Positions 1-5,604 of a DNA stretch of 16,187 nucleotides are shown one piece after another. The stretch covers positions 1 to 16,187 of the forward strand of contig JBBRFH010000044.1 of assembly GCA_038224615.1 (NCBI GenBank). The letters are read 5' to 3'. The translations under genes were made by a program, and so were the position numbers. The notes beneath the pieces are model-generated. The model was not told the DNA's origin and searched no databases. It worked only from the letters and a program-made list of their open reading frames with translations. The stretch comes from JBBRFH01 sp038224615. Its GTDB lineage: Bacteria; Planctomycetota; Phycisphaerae; Tepidisphaerales; Tepidisphaeraceae. The first letter of the stretch is position 1. The number at the start of each line of letters is the position of its first letter.

Positions 1-4
1 ACAA

Positions 5-25
5 AGGGTCGAATGTCGAGTAGTG
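5..25. repeat. Degenerate heptamer array
   Basis: Three consecutive 7-nt units read on the minus strand as CACTACT, CGACATT and CGACCCT. They match the clearer CGACACT array at 4022-4049 in sequence and in position relative to the neighbouring long hairpin repeat (27 nt away here, 33 nt there). Confidence 0.5.
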
Positions 26-47
26 ATCAGGCCCGGATTGCGTTGCG

Positions 48-192
48 AGAACAATGCGAGCCGCGAAGATGCGAAGAGCGCGATGATCAACGCGAAGGGA
101 AATATCAAAAAATACGCATGCTTCGCGTCTGCCTTCGCGCTCGTCGCATCTTCGCGGTTCGCATTGGCATTTGAGCGCGGGTTTCACACCGG
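48..192. repeat. Long hairpin repeat, copy 1 (about 145 bp)
   Basis: Two 45-nt arms (53-97 and 121-165) are reverse complements at 38 of 45 positions and enclose a 23-nt A-rich loop (98-120), so the element can fold into a long stem. The arms are built from words such as GCGAAGATGCGAAGAGCGCG. The element recurs in opposite orientation at 3850-3993, and the similarity extends past the hairpin through TTTCACACCG. There is no coding sequence and no terminal duplication that I can identify. It may be a non-autonomous mobile element or a structured intergenic repeat. Confidence 0.85.
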
Positions 193-200
193 AATCGTAT

Positions 201-245
201 AATAACAAATAACGCACATCGGGCAACAAATAACAAGTAACCACC
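201..245. repeat. Degenerate heptamer arrays (AATAAC/AACAAGT type)
   Basis: AATAACA is followed directly by AATAACG (201-214). After a gap, three 7-nt units starting with AAC follow (225-245: AACAAAT, AACAAGT, AACCACC). The AAGTAAC wording recurs in the array at 5358-5378. The units are short and degenerate, so chance cannot be excluded for this copy alone. Confidence 0.4.
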
Positions 246-291
246 ACCGCCCAGCAACCGCCCGCATCGCCCATCCCTGCTTGAACGGCAG

Positions 292-936
292 TCACCCCGG
301 CGCTCGGCCTTGCTGGCTCGACAAGTCCTCGCCGGCGGCCCAGCGGACGGAGCGGGTGAAGATTTGCTGCCACTGCGGGTTGGATACGCCGCTGATGGCG
401 TGACCGGTCGCGAGGTGGACGGTGCGGCCGTTGCCCTCGTCCTTCACATAGACCAGCGGCTCTTTGCGGCCGTTCAGCCAGGCCGACATCAGCGTGCGAT
501 AGTCGGCCAGCGGCGTGAGCGCGTGGACCTCGTCGTCGAGAAGGAATTCCTGTACGCGGTGCGTGATCGGATGCTCGGCGTCGGCGACGAGCGCTTTGTG
601 CTCGAAGATCGCGCCGGATTCGATACGGCTTCCGATGAGCTTGCCGAACGTCTCCGATCCCTTGTTCGTGCCGGCGGCGGTGTGCAGGCTGACCAGCCCC
701 TTGCCGCCGCGGACGAACTGCGCGAGCGATTCGATCGCGACGTCGTCAAAGTAATCGCCATCGGTGAAGATCACGACGACGTCGTACACCGAGAGAAGTT
801 TTGCGGCGTTCGCGTCGTGGGTTGTCGTCGCGGTGATCTTCTCCGTGCGCTGCAGCGCGTCGGCCAGTACCCGCATGGTCTCGGGGTAATTGTGATACGC
901 GATCTGCCCGCCGGTGATGATCAAAGCGTTGTGCAT
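292..936 (-). CDS. ThuA-domain (trehalose utilisation-like) protein
   Basis: This 214-residue protein has the features of the ThuA family, which has a class I glutamine amidotransferase-like fold. An N-terminal beta strand and glycine turn (ALIITGG, 4-10) are followed by the VVVIFTDGDYFDD segment, then GGKGLVSLHTAAG where the family has its conserved histidine. EHPIT, DDEVHAL and GRTVHLATGH follow, and it ends in the typical WAAG. There is no signal peptide, so it is probably cytoplasmic. The substrate is unknown: ThuA-like proteins are linked to trehalose and other sugar use, often as keto-sugar enzymes, but few are characterised. The start is ATG with AAGG six bases upstream. It follows purH on the same strand after a 69-bp gap that holds a double palindrome, so co-transcription is plausible. 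Confidence 0.85.
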   Translation of the reverse strand: MHNALIITGGQIAYHNYPETMRVLADALQRTEKITATTTHDANAAKLLSVYDVVVIFTDGDYFDDVAIESLAQFVRGGKGLVSLHTAAGTNKGSETFGKLIGSRIESGAIFEHKALVADAEHPITHRVQEFLLDDEVHALTPLADYRTLMSAWLNGRKEPLVYVKDEGNGRTVHLATGHAISGVSNPQWQQIFTRSVRWAAGEDLSSQQGRAPG

Positions 937-950
937 GGTGTGCCTTGTGT

Positions 951-997
951 ACTGTGGGCATCTTGCCCACGGCCGTTGTGGGCAGGATGCCCACAGT
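951..997. repeat. Double-palindrome repeat between purH and the ThuA gene
   Basis: Two 20-nt arms (951-970, 978-997) are reverse complements at 19 of 20 positions, with a 7-nt spacer. Each arm also contains its own perfect hairpin: GTGGGCA, a 3-nt loop, then TGCCCAC. It could therefore fold as one long stem or as two short ones. The same family occurs at 2685-2744. There is no T-tract, so a classical intrinsic terminator is unlikely, though it may affect readthrough from purH. Confidence 0.85.
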
Positions 998-1005
998 CCG
1001 AAAAA

Positions 1006-2610
1006 TCAATGCCGGAAGTGACGCCGGCCCGTAAAGATCAGGGCGGCGCCGCGCTCGTTGCACAGCGCGATGGTTTCGGAGTCGCGCATCGACCCGCCCG
1101 GCTGGACGATAGCGGTGACGCCGGCGTCGAGCAGTAGCTTAGGCCCATCGGGGAACGGGAAGAACGCATCGCTCGCGGCGATCGCGCCCTTGGCTCGGTC
1201 GCCCGCCTTACCGATCGCGATGCCGGCGGCGCCGACGCGATCGACCTGCCCGCCGCCGATGCCGACCGTGCCGCCGCCTTTCGCGATGACGATGGCGTTG
1301 CTCTTGACGTGCTTCATCGCCAGCCAGCCGAACTGCATGTTGGCACGCTCTTCAACGGTCGGCTGGCGATCGGACACAACCTTCCATTCGTTGCCGACAA
1401 CGCCGACGACGTCGCGCTCCTGAATCAAGATGCCGCCGACGATGTTGTGCATTGAAAGCTCGGTTGCGTCAGGCGTGAGCGCGCCGACGACTTCAAGCAG
1501 ACGGACGTTTTTCCAGCGATTTTTGAGCGTCTCGAGCGCGCCGGCAGAATAGCCCGGGGCGACGACGACCTCAAGAAACCTCTGCCCGTCGGCAATCTTG
1601 TTGGCCGTGGCGTCGTCGATGGGCTGATTGACGGCAACGATCCCGCCGAAAGCGGCGATCGGGTCGGACGCATAGGCGCGCTCAAAAGCGGTGGCAAGAT
1701 CCGACGCCGTGCCGACGCCACAAGGCGAGGCGTGCTTGACGATGCATACGGCCGGGGCCGTCGTGAATTCTTTGACGACCGAAAGCGCGGCGTCGGCGTC
1801 GAGCAGATTGATGTAGCTCAACGCTTTACCGTGATGCTGCGCGGCGCGGGCGACGGACGCCTCGCGGGCGGGGTGCGATTGGTTGACATAAAGCGCGGCC
1901 TTCTGGTGCGGATTCTCGCCATAGCGAAGCGATTGCTGCAACGCGTAGTTGCCGCACAGCGCCTTCGGTAAAGCTTCGCCCGCGAACGCGACGGGAGAAA
2001 CACCGCCGACCTGCGTCGCGAGGTACTCGGCGATTTTCGCGTCATACGCGGCCGTGTGCTCGAACGCCTTCTGTGCCAGCTTCAGCCGGTGCTTACCGCT
2101 CGTGCTGCCTTTGTGCTCGCGGAGGTCGCCGATCACCTTCTCGTACTGCGCCGGTGAGGTGACGACGGTGACCGAGCGGTGATTCTTCGACGCCGACCGA
2201 ACCATGCTCGGCCCGCCGATGTCGATGTTCTCGATGGCCTCTTCAAACGTCACGCCGGGCTTGGCGATCGTCTCCTGGAACGGATAGAGGTTGATGCAGA
2301 CGAGATCAATCGGCGTGATGTCGTGGTCGGCCATCGCCTTCAGGTGCTCGGGATGATCGCGCAGCGCCAGCAGCCCGCCGTGGATCTTCGGGTGCAGGGT
2401 CTTCACCCGGCCGTCCATCATTTCGGGAAAGCCGGTGACGTCGCTGACATCAACGACCTTCAGCCCCGCGTCGCGCAGAAATTTGCTCGTCCCACCGGTG
2501 CTGATCAACTCGACGCCGAACTCGTTCTGCAGCGCGGCGGCGAACTCCTTGAGGCCGGTCTTGTCGGAAACGGAAATCAGGGCCTGCTTGACGGGAACGA
2601 GGTCGGACAT
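1006..2610 (-). CDS. purH: Bifunctional AICAR formyltransferase / IMP cyclohydrolase
   Basis: This enzyme catalyses the last two steps of de novo purine synthesis in the cytosol: formylation of AICAR with 10-formyl-THF, then ring closure to IMP. The 534-residue length is normal for the family. The N-terminal cyclohydrolase (MGS-like) domain shows LISVSDKTGL (11-20), STGGTSKFL and the VTGFPEMMDGRVKTLHP block (58-73). The formyltransferase part shows RYGENPHQ (229-236), the catalytic Lys-His pair in VKHASPCGVG (K292, H293), AAFGGIVAVN, and SDAFFPFPDG near the end. The frame stays open upstream to 2748, but that extension runs through a repeat. The start at 2610 has GGAG nine bases upstream and gives the conserved N-terminus. 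It is divergent from the aldo/keto reductase and upstream of the ThuA gene. Confidence 0.97.
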   Translation of the reverse strand: MSDLVPVKQALISVSDKTGLKEFAAALQNEFGVELISTGGTSKFLRDAGLKVVDVSDVTGFPEMMDGRVKTLHPKIHGGLLALRDHPEHLKAMADHDITPIDLVCINLYPFQETIAKPGVTFEEAIENIDIGGPSMVRSASKNHRSVTVVTSPAQYEKVIGDLREHKGSTSGKHRLKLAQKAFEHTAAYDAKIAEYLATQVGGVSPVAFAGEALPKALCGNYALQQSLRYGENPHQKAALYVNQSHPAREASVARAAQHHGKALSYINLLDADAALSVVKEFTTAPAVCIVKHASPCGVGTASDLATAFERAYASDPIAAFGGIVAVNQPIDDATANKIADGQRFLEVVVAPGYSAGALETLKNRWKNVRLLEVVGALTPDATELSMHNIVGGILIQERDVVGVVGNEWKVVSDRQPTVEERANMQFGWLAMKHVKSNAIVIAKGGGTVGIGGGQVDRVGAAGIAIGKAGDRAKGAIAASDAFFPFPDGPKLLLDAGVTAIVQPGGSMRDSETIALCNERGAALIFTGRRHFRH

Positions 2611-2643
2611 CGCTGGGTGCTCCGGGAAAGAAGAAAGCGTGGA

Positions 2644-2672
2644 AGAATACGGGCAAACGTGGACGTGGCCAA
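2644..2672 (-). promoter_or_regulatory. Candidate sigma-70 type promoter of purH
   Basis: On the minus strand TTGGCC (2667-2672) and TATTCT (2644-2649) are separated by 17 bp. This would give a leader of roughly 27 nt before the purH start and its GGAG site. The match to consensus is moderate and was found by eye. Confidence 0.4.
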
Positions 2673-2684
2673 CTGCATTTTCGT

Positions 2685-2744
2685 ACTGTGGGCATCCTGC
2701 CCACAGCCTTTGATTCTGAAGAGCGTAGGCAGGGTGCCCACACT
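2685..2744. repeat. Double-palindrome repeat upstream of purH
   Basis: The left arm ACTGTGGGCATCCTGCCCAC (2685-2704) pairs with the right arm 2725-2744 at 17 of 20 positions across a 20-nt spacer. The left arm is itself a perfect 7-bp hairpin with a TCC loop; the right arm's hairpin has one mismatch. It is the same family as 951-997 with a different spacer. It sits in the divergent purH / aldo-keto reductase region, just upstream of the candidate purH -35 box. Confidence 0.85.
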
Positions 2745-2756
2745 GCAAAGCGCGGG

Positions 2757-2785
2757 TTGTTTCGCGACGTTCGGCACCATACGCT
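2757..2785 (+). promoter_or_regulatory. Candidate promoter of the aldo/keto reductase gene
   Basis: TTGTTT (2757-2762) and TACGCT (2780-2785) are 17 bp apart. This would place transcription start near 2792, about 25 nt before the ATG. The -10 match is weak. Confidence 0.3.
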
Positions 2786-2816
2786 ACGAGTCCTCACTTT
2801 ATTCAGGAGCCTCTCG

Positions 2817-3797
2817 ATGAAATACCGCGTTCTCGGCCGCACTGGCGTTAAGGTCACTCCGCTCTGTCTCGGCACGATGAATTTCGGCGGCCGATCGGAT
2901 GCAGCGGAGTCGTTCAAGATCCTGGACCACTACCTCGAACTCGGCGGCAACTTCGTCGATACCGCGAACGTCTATAACGACGGCAAGTCCGAGGTGATCA
3001 TCGGCGACTGGATGCAGCAGCGCGGTGTGCGCGACCGCATCGTCCTGTCCACCAAGGTCCACGGGCGCCGTTCGCCGCATATCAACGACGCGGGGAACCA
3101 CCGCTGGCACATCGTCCGCGAGGTCGAACAGTCGCTGAAGCGGCTCAAGACCGAACGGATCGACGTCTATCACATCCACAGACCCGACAACGACACGCCG
3201 ATCGATCAGACGCTGCGAGCGCTGGACGACCTGGTGCGGCAGGGCAAGGTGCTGTACCTGGCCAGCAGTTGCTTCGCATCCTGGCAACTGGCCGAGGCGC
3301 ATTACATCGCGAGGGAACTGGGCGCGGCGCGGTTCGACGTCGAACAGCCGCAGCTCAATATCATTGATCGGCGGATCGAAGCGGACGTCCTGCCTTTCTG
3401 CCGCAAGTACGAGGTTGCGACGATCTGCTGGGCACCGCTCGCCCGCGGACGACTGGCCGGCACCTACACGCGCGGCGGGCGGAAGATCCCCGACGGCACC
3501 TGGTACAAGGCCCAGAACAAGACCGACTTCCCTGCCTGCCAGTGGCCGCTGATGGAAGGCGTCGACAAATTAGCCGATGCGCGGGGCGTCAGCAGCAGCC
3601 AGTTTTCGCTCGCCTGGACCCTGCAGGTTCCCGGCGTCACCTGCCCGATCATCGGCCCGCGCACGCTCGATCAGCTCAAGGACAATATGGCCGCCCTGGA
3701 CATCGCACTGACGGCGGACGAACTGAAGGCCGTCGACGCGCTCAATCCGCCCGGCGAGCTCTGCCGCGACCCCAACTCCGGGCCGGTGCCTCGGTAG
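2817..3797 (+). CDS. Aldo/keto reductase
   Basis: This 326-residue NADPH-dependent oxidoreductase of the AKR TIM-barrel family reduces aldehydes or ketones in the cytosol; its substrate cannot be read from sequence. The catalytic tetrad is present: Asp48 and Tyr53 in NFVDTANVYN, Lys80 in IVLSTKVHG, and His121 in YHIHRPD. Cofactor-binding signatures are also visible: the strand-loop before SSCFASWQLAEA, QPQLNIIDR, and GPRTLDQLKDNMAAL near the C-terminus. The start at 2817 has AGGAG (2805-2809) seven bases upstream and yields the usual N-terminus (MKYRVLGRTGVKV). An in-frame extension back to 2688 would translate the repeat and is rejected. It is divergent from purH and probably monocistronic, since a repeat-filled gap follows. 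Confidence 0.95.
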   Translation: MKYRVLGRTGVKVTPLCLGTMNFGGRSDAAESFKILDHYLELGGNFVDTANVYNDGKSEVIIGDWMQQRGVRDRIVLSTKVHGRRSPHINDAGNHRWHIVREVEQSLKRLKTERIDVYHIHRPDNDTPIDQTLRALDDLVRQGKVLYLASSCFASWQLAEAHYIARELGAARFDVEQPQLNIIDRRIEADVLPFCRKYEVATICWAPLARGRLAGTYTRGGRKIPDGTWYKAQNKTDFPACQWPLMEGVDKLADARGVSSSQFSLAWTLQVPGVTCPIIGPRTLDQLKDNMAALDIALTADELKAVDALNPPGELCRDPNSGPVPR

Positions 3798-3849
3798 AGC
3801 GCGAGAGCGTTGCGTTTGTTCAGCCGTCATTCTGTGCTGTCAGACGTTG

Positions 3850-3993
3850 GCGGTGTGAAAGCCGCGCCCAAATCCAATGCGAACCGCGAAGAGGCGATGA
3901 GCGCGAAGGCAGACGCGAAGAATGCTCATCTTTATATTTCTCTCTTCGCGTTGATCATCGCGCTCTTCGCATCTTCGCGGCGCGCATTGTTCT
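3850..3993. repeat. Long hairpin repeat, copy 2 (inverted relative to copy 1)
   Basis: The reverse complement of this stretch matches 48-192 almost throughout, with a few substitutions and small indels. The stem arms are 3876-3920 and 3944-3988, around a T-rich 23-nt loop. Stem sequence is better conserved between the two copies than the loop. Flanking similarity (CGGTGTGAAA at one end, AGAACAATGCG at the other) defines the unit as about 145 bp. Confidence 0.85.
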
Positions 3994-4021
3994 GAAGCCG
4001 CAATGCGGGTGAAAAACCAAT

Positions 4022-4049
4022 CGACACTCGACACTCAACATTCGACACT
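4022..4049. repeat. CGACACT heptamer tandem array
   Basis: Four consecutive 7-nt units: three are exactly CGACACT and the third in order is CAACATT. The array is followed by CTTGAACCG, a word that also ends the heptamer run at 5358-5378. It lies 33 nt beyond the long hairpin repeat, matching the arrangement at the left end of the window. Confidence 0.75.
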
Positions 4050-4081
4050 TGAACCGGCGCGGGGGCTTCATGGCGCAAACG

Positions 4082-4110
4082 TGTCAGACATCGGACATTG
4101 GTGTCTGACA
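4082..4110. repeat. Short inverted repeat downstream of the repressor gene
   Basis: TGTCAGACA (4082-4090) and TGTCTGACA (4102-4110) are perfect 9-nt complements with an 11-nt spacer. Another ACTGACA follows at 4114. It lies just past the stop of the leftward repressor gene and could form an RNA hairpin there, but no T-tract follows on the minus strand. Confidence 0.5.
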
Positions 4111-4165
4111 AGGACTGACAGCCCGATTATTGGTGGCTGGGCGAGTTGTCCACGGTACGGAAATT

Positions 4166-5131
4166 TCACTGTGCCCCTGCAAGTGTTGGACCTCGCCGCT
4201 GAAGCGGCAAGGCCGTGGGGGCGGGGTCATCGTCGACGGTCTGATAGCGGTACATGGCGCGATACAGGCCGGTGATCTGGTCGCTGCGGATGAGTTGGGC
4301 GCGATATTTTTCGTTGCGGGGCTGGAGGCGGAGGACGGCATGGCCGGCGTCGTCGGACTCGAAGAAGACGCGCTTGAAGGTGGTCTGGCCGTCGTCGAAG
4401 CGGACGAAGCAGTCGTCGCCGTTGCGCGTGGGGGCGGCGGGGGAGAAGATGACAATGTCCCCCTCGGTGTACTTCGGGCGCATGCTGTCGCCGTAGACGC
4501 GGGCGGCGAAGGCGTCGGGGTCGGCAAGGTTGGGGCAGCCGATAAAGTCGTCGGCGACGCCCCTGGGATAAGCGAGGTCGGTGAAATCCTTCGGGTAACC
4601 GGCCGACACGCGGTTGACGATGGGGACGGCGTTCATCCGTACCTGCTCGACATTGCCCGCCGACTGCTCGACAAGCTCATGCAGGATGCCGGAAAGATAG
4701 GCCGCATCCAGATTGATCCCCGCTGCGGCAAGTCCATTTTTGACCCCCTCTGCCGCCAAGCCATTGACACCATTGGACTTGGGAGCGAATTGGGTTCGTT
4801 TTTTCAAATTCACATCGAGCACTGTCGCCATCGTCTCCGAGGCACTGACACCGTTGGCACCCAACCCTTGTCCCTGGGCCAGTTGGGCAAGGACGGCACG
4901 GATGTCCTTGGGCGTGCGAAACAGGTGCGCCTGGTGCAGCAATTCCCCGCTGGGAAAGCCGAGCGTCTGCTCCAACCGGCGCAATTTTTCGTCCGACGGT
5001 GGATTGGTGACCCGGCCGGTCTCGATGAGCGAGAGATAGGGCTTGGAGATACTCGTCCGCCCGGCAAGTTCGTCCAACGTCAGGCCGAGCCGACGACGCG
5101 CGCGACGAATTCTAGGGCCGAGAGGTTCCAT
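4166..5131 (-). CDS. XRE-family repressor with S24 (LexA/CI-like) self-cleavage domain
   Basis: The 321-residue protein joins an N-terminal helix-turn-helix (about 9-60, including LTLDELAGRTSISKPYLSLIETGR) to a C-terminal S24 peptidase domain. All parts needed for self-cleavage are visible: an Ala-Gly scissile bond in RVSAGYP (A177-G178), the nucleophile Ser216 in VYGDSMRPKYTEGDIVI, and the general-base Lys253 in TTFKRVFF. In this family, RecA-DNA filaments or another signal stimulate cleavage and relieve repression. At 321 residues it is longer than most CI-like repressors because of a 100-residue middle segment (about 75-170) that I do not recognise. No phage gene is nearby. It diverges from glycogen synthase across a 473-bp control region. 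The start is the first ATG; its ribosome site is weak. Confidence 0.9.
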   Translation of the reverse strand: MEPLGPRIRRARRRLGLTLDELAGRTSISKPYLSLIETGRVTNPPSDEKLRRLEQTLGFPSGELLHQAHLFRTPKDIRAVLAQLAQGQGLGANGVSASETMATVLDVNLKKRTQFAPKSNGVNGLAAEGVKNGLAAAGINLDAAYLSGILHELVEQSAGNVEQVRMNAVPIVNRVSAGYPKDFTDLAYPRGVADDFIGCPNLADPDAFAARVYGDSMRPKYTEGDIVIFSPAAPTRNGDDCFVRFDDGQTTFKRVFFESDDAGHAVLRLQPRNEKYRAQLIRSDQITGLYRAMYRYQTVDDDPAPTALPLQRRGPTLAGAQ

Positions 5132-5357
5132 AGCTTGATCTCATGTTCCAGTCCTACCAGAAGCCTAACATCGACGCAAGAAAATTATCTTACAAATACC
5201 GAACAAGCGTCCGCGCGAGGGTAACTCAGGGTCGCGCTTCGGCGCCCGTTTAGCGTCGCAGCGTGCGGCGGGCGTCACGCCGACCAATACCGCCGCAACC
5301 GGCGACGCGAAACGGAATCCCCGCAGATGTGCCCGCGTCCGCACAATGCCCCGCGCC

Positions 5358-5378
5358 AAGTAACAAGGAACCTTGAAC
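5358..5378. repeat. Heptamer array (AAGTAAC type)
   Basis: Three consecutive 7-nt units, AAGTAAC, AAGGAAC and CTTGAAC, share the AAC ending. The first resembles the 225-245 units, and the last, with its following CG, matches 4048-4056. Confidence 0.45.
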
Positions 5379-5430
5379 CGTCGCTCCTGCCTCCCGACCT
5401 TCGCTCCGTTTTCCTCGTCCTTCAAATCGC

Positions 5431-5473
5431 AAAGCAAGGGGTGAAATCCGATTTACGTTATCACCCCTGCTTT
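5431..5473. promoter_or_regulatory. Stem-loop upstream of glycogen synthase
   Basis: AAAGCAAGGGGTGA (5431-5444) pairs with TCACCCCTGCTTT (5461-5473) with a single bulged A, around a 16-nt loop. On the plus strand the stem runs into TTTTTGCGG, which resembles an intrinsic terminator. It lies about 60 bp upstream of the -10 box of glycogen synthase, so it could block readthrough, act as an operator, or sit in a longer leader if another promoter lies further upstream. Confidence 0.6.
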
Positions 5474-5530
5474 TTGCGGCGATTTGATCGCGCAAATTGC
5501 ATTCGATGCGGTCGGAATATCGTGCGGGAT

Positions 5531-5539
5531 TGCTATACT
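5531..5539 (+). promoter_or_regulatory. Extended -10 promoter of glycogen synthase
   Basis: TGCTATACT combines an extended -10 TGN with TATACT (5534-5539), five of six to consensus. No good -35 box sits 17 bp upstream, as is common for extended -10 promoters. Expected transcription start is about 5546, giving a leader near 59 nt before the chosen ATG. Confidence 0.5.
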
Positions 5540-5604
5540 GGCCCTTCAATATGTCAAAGCGAGGACGAGGCGCCGCTGCTATCGGCGTCAGAGGGATAGC
5601 TCCG

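Larger units (their letters stand above)
1..291. other. Intergenic repeat-rich region, no gene
   Basis: I see no credible gene here. From left to right it holds a degenerate 7-nt tandem array (5-25), a long self-complementary repeat (48-192), and two further 7-nt-spaced stretches built on AATAAC/AACAAGT-like words (201-214 and 225-245). It lies downstream of the leftward ThuA gene, so it may contain that gene's 3' end, but I find no clear T-tract terminator. Confidence 0.6.
3798..4165. other. Intergenic repeat-rich region between convergent genes
   Basis: No gene is supported in these 368 bp, which lie between the convergent aldo/keto reductase and repressor genes. The region holds the second long hairpin repeat (3850-3993), a heptamer array (4022-4049), a 9-bp inverted repeat TGTCAGACA/TGTCTGACA (4082-4090, 4102-4110), and near 4138-4156 what may be a decayed half of the double-palindrome family. 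Confidence 0.6.
5132..5604. other. Divergent control region between repressor and glycogen synthase
   Basis: I accept no gene in these 473 bp. It contains an AT-rich patch near 5180-5205 that probably carries the repressor promoter, a heptamer run (5358-5378), a 13-bp stem-loop (5431-5473), and the extended -10 promoter of glycogen synthase (5531-5539). Small open frames across it lack family signatures and are treated as chance. Confidence 0.55.

Noticed and set aside
310..1137. 275-codon plus-strand frame over the ThuA gene and part of purH
   Set aside because: It runs through the double palindrome and the end of purH; it is antisense to two well-supported genes.
2611..2748. 46-residue N-terminal extension of purH
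   Set aside because: It would translate the repeat (CGHPAY, WAGCPQ) and lacks a ribosome site; the start at 2610 matches the family N-terminus.
2688..2816. 43-residue N-terminal extension of the aldo/keto reductase
   Set aside because: It also reads through the repeat; ATG 2817 has a clear AGGAG and the expected first strand.
4130..5224. 364-codon plus-strand frame opposite the repressor
   Set aside because: The minus strand shows helix-turn-helix and S24 motifs; the plus frame is low-complexity Gly/Val/Ala.
5358..5385. Second ECF-type promoter starting with GGAAC near 5368
   Set aside because: The only following GTC is about 9 bp away, far too close for the 15-17-bp spacing.
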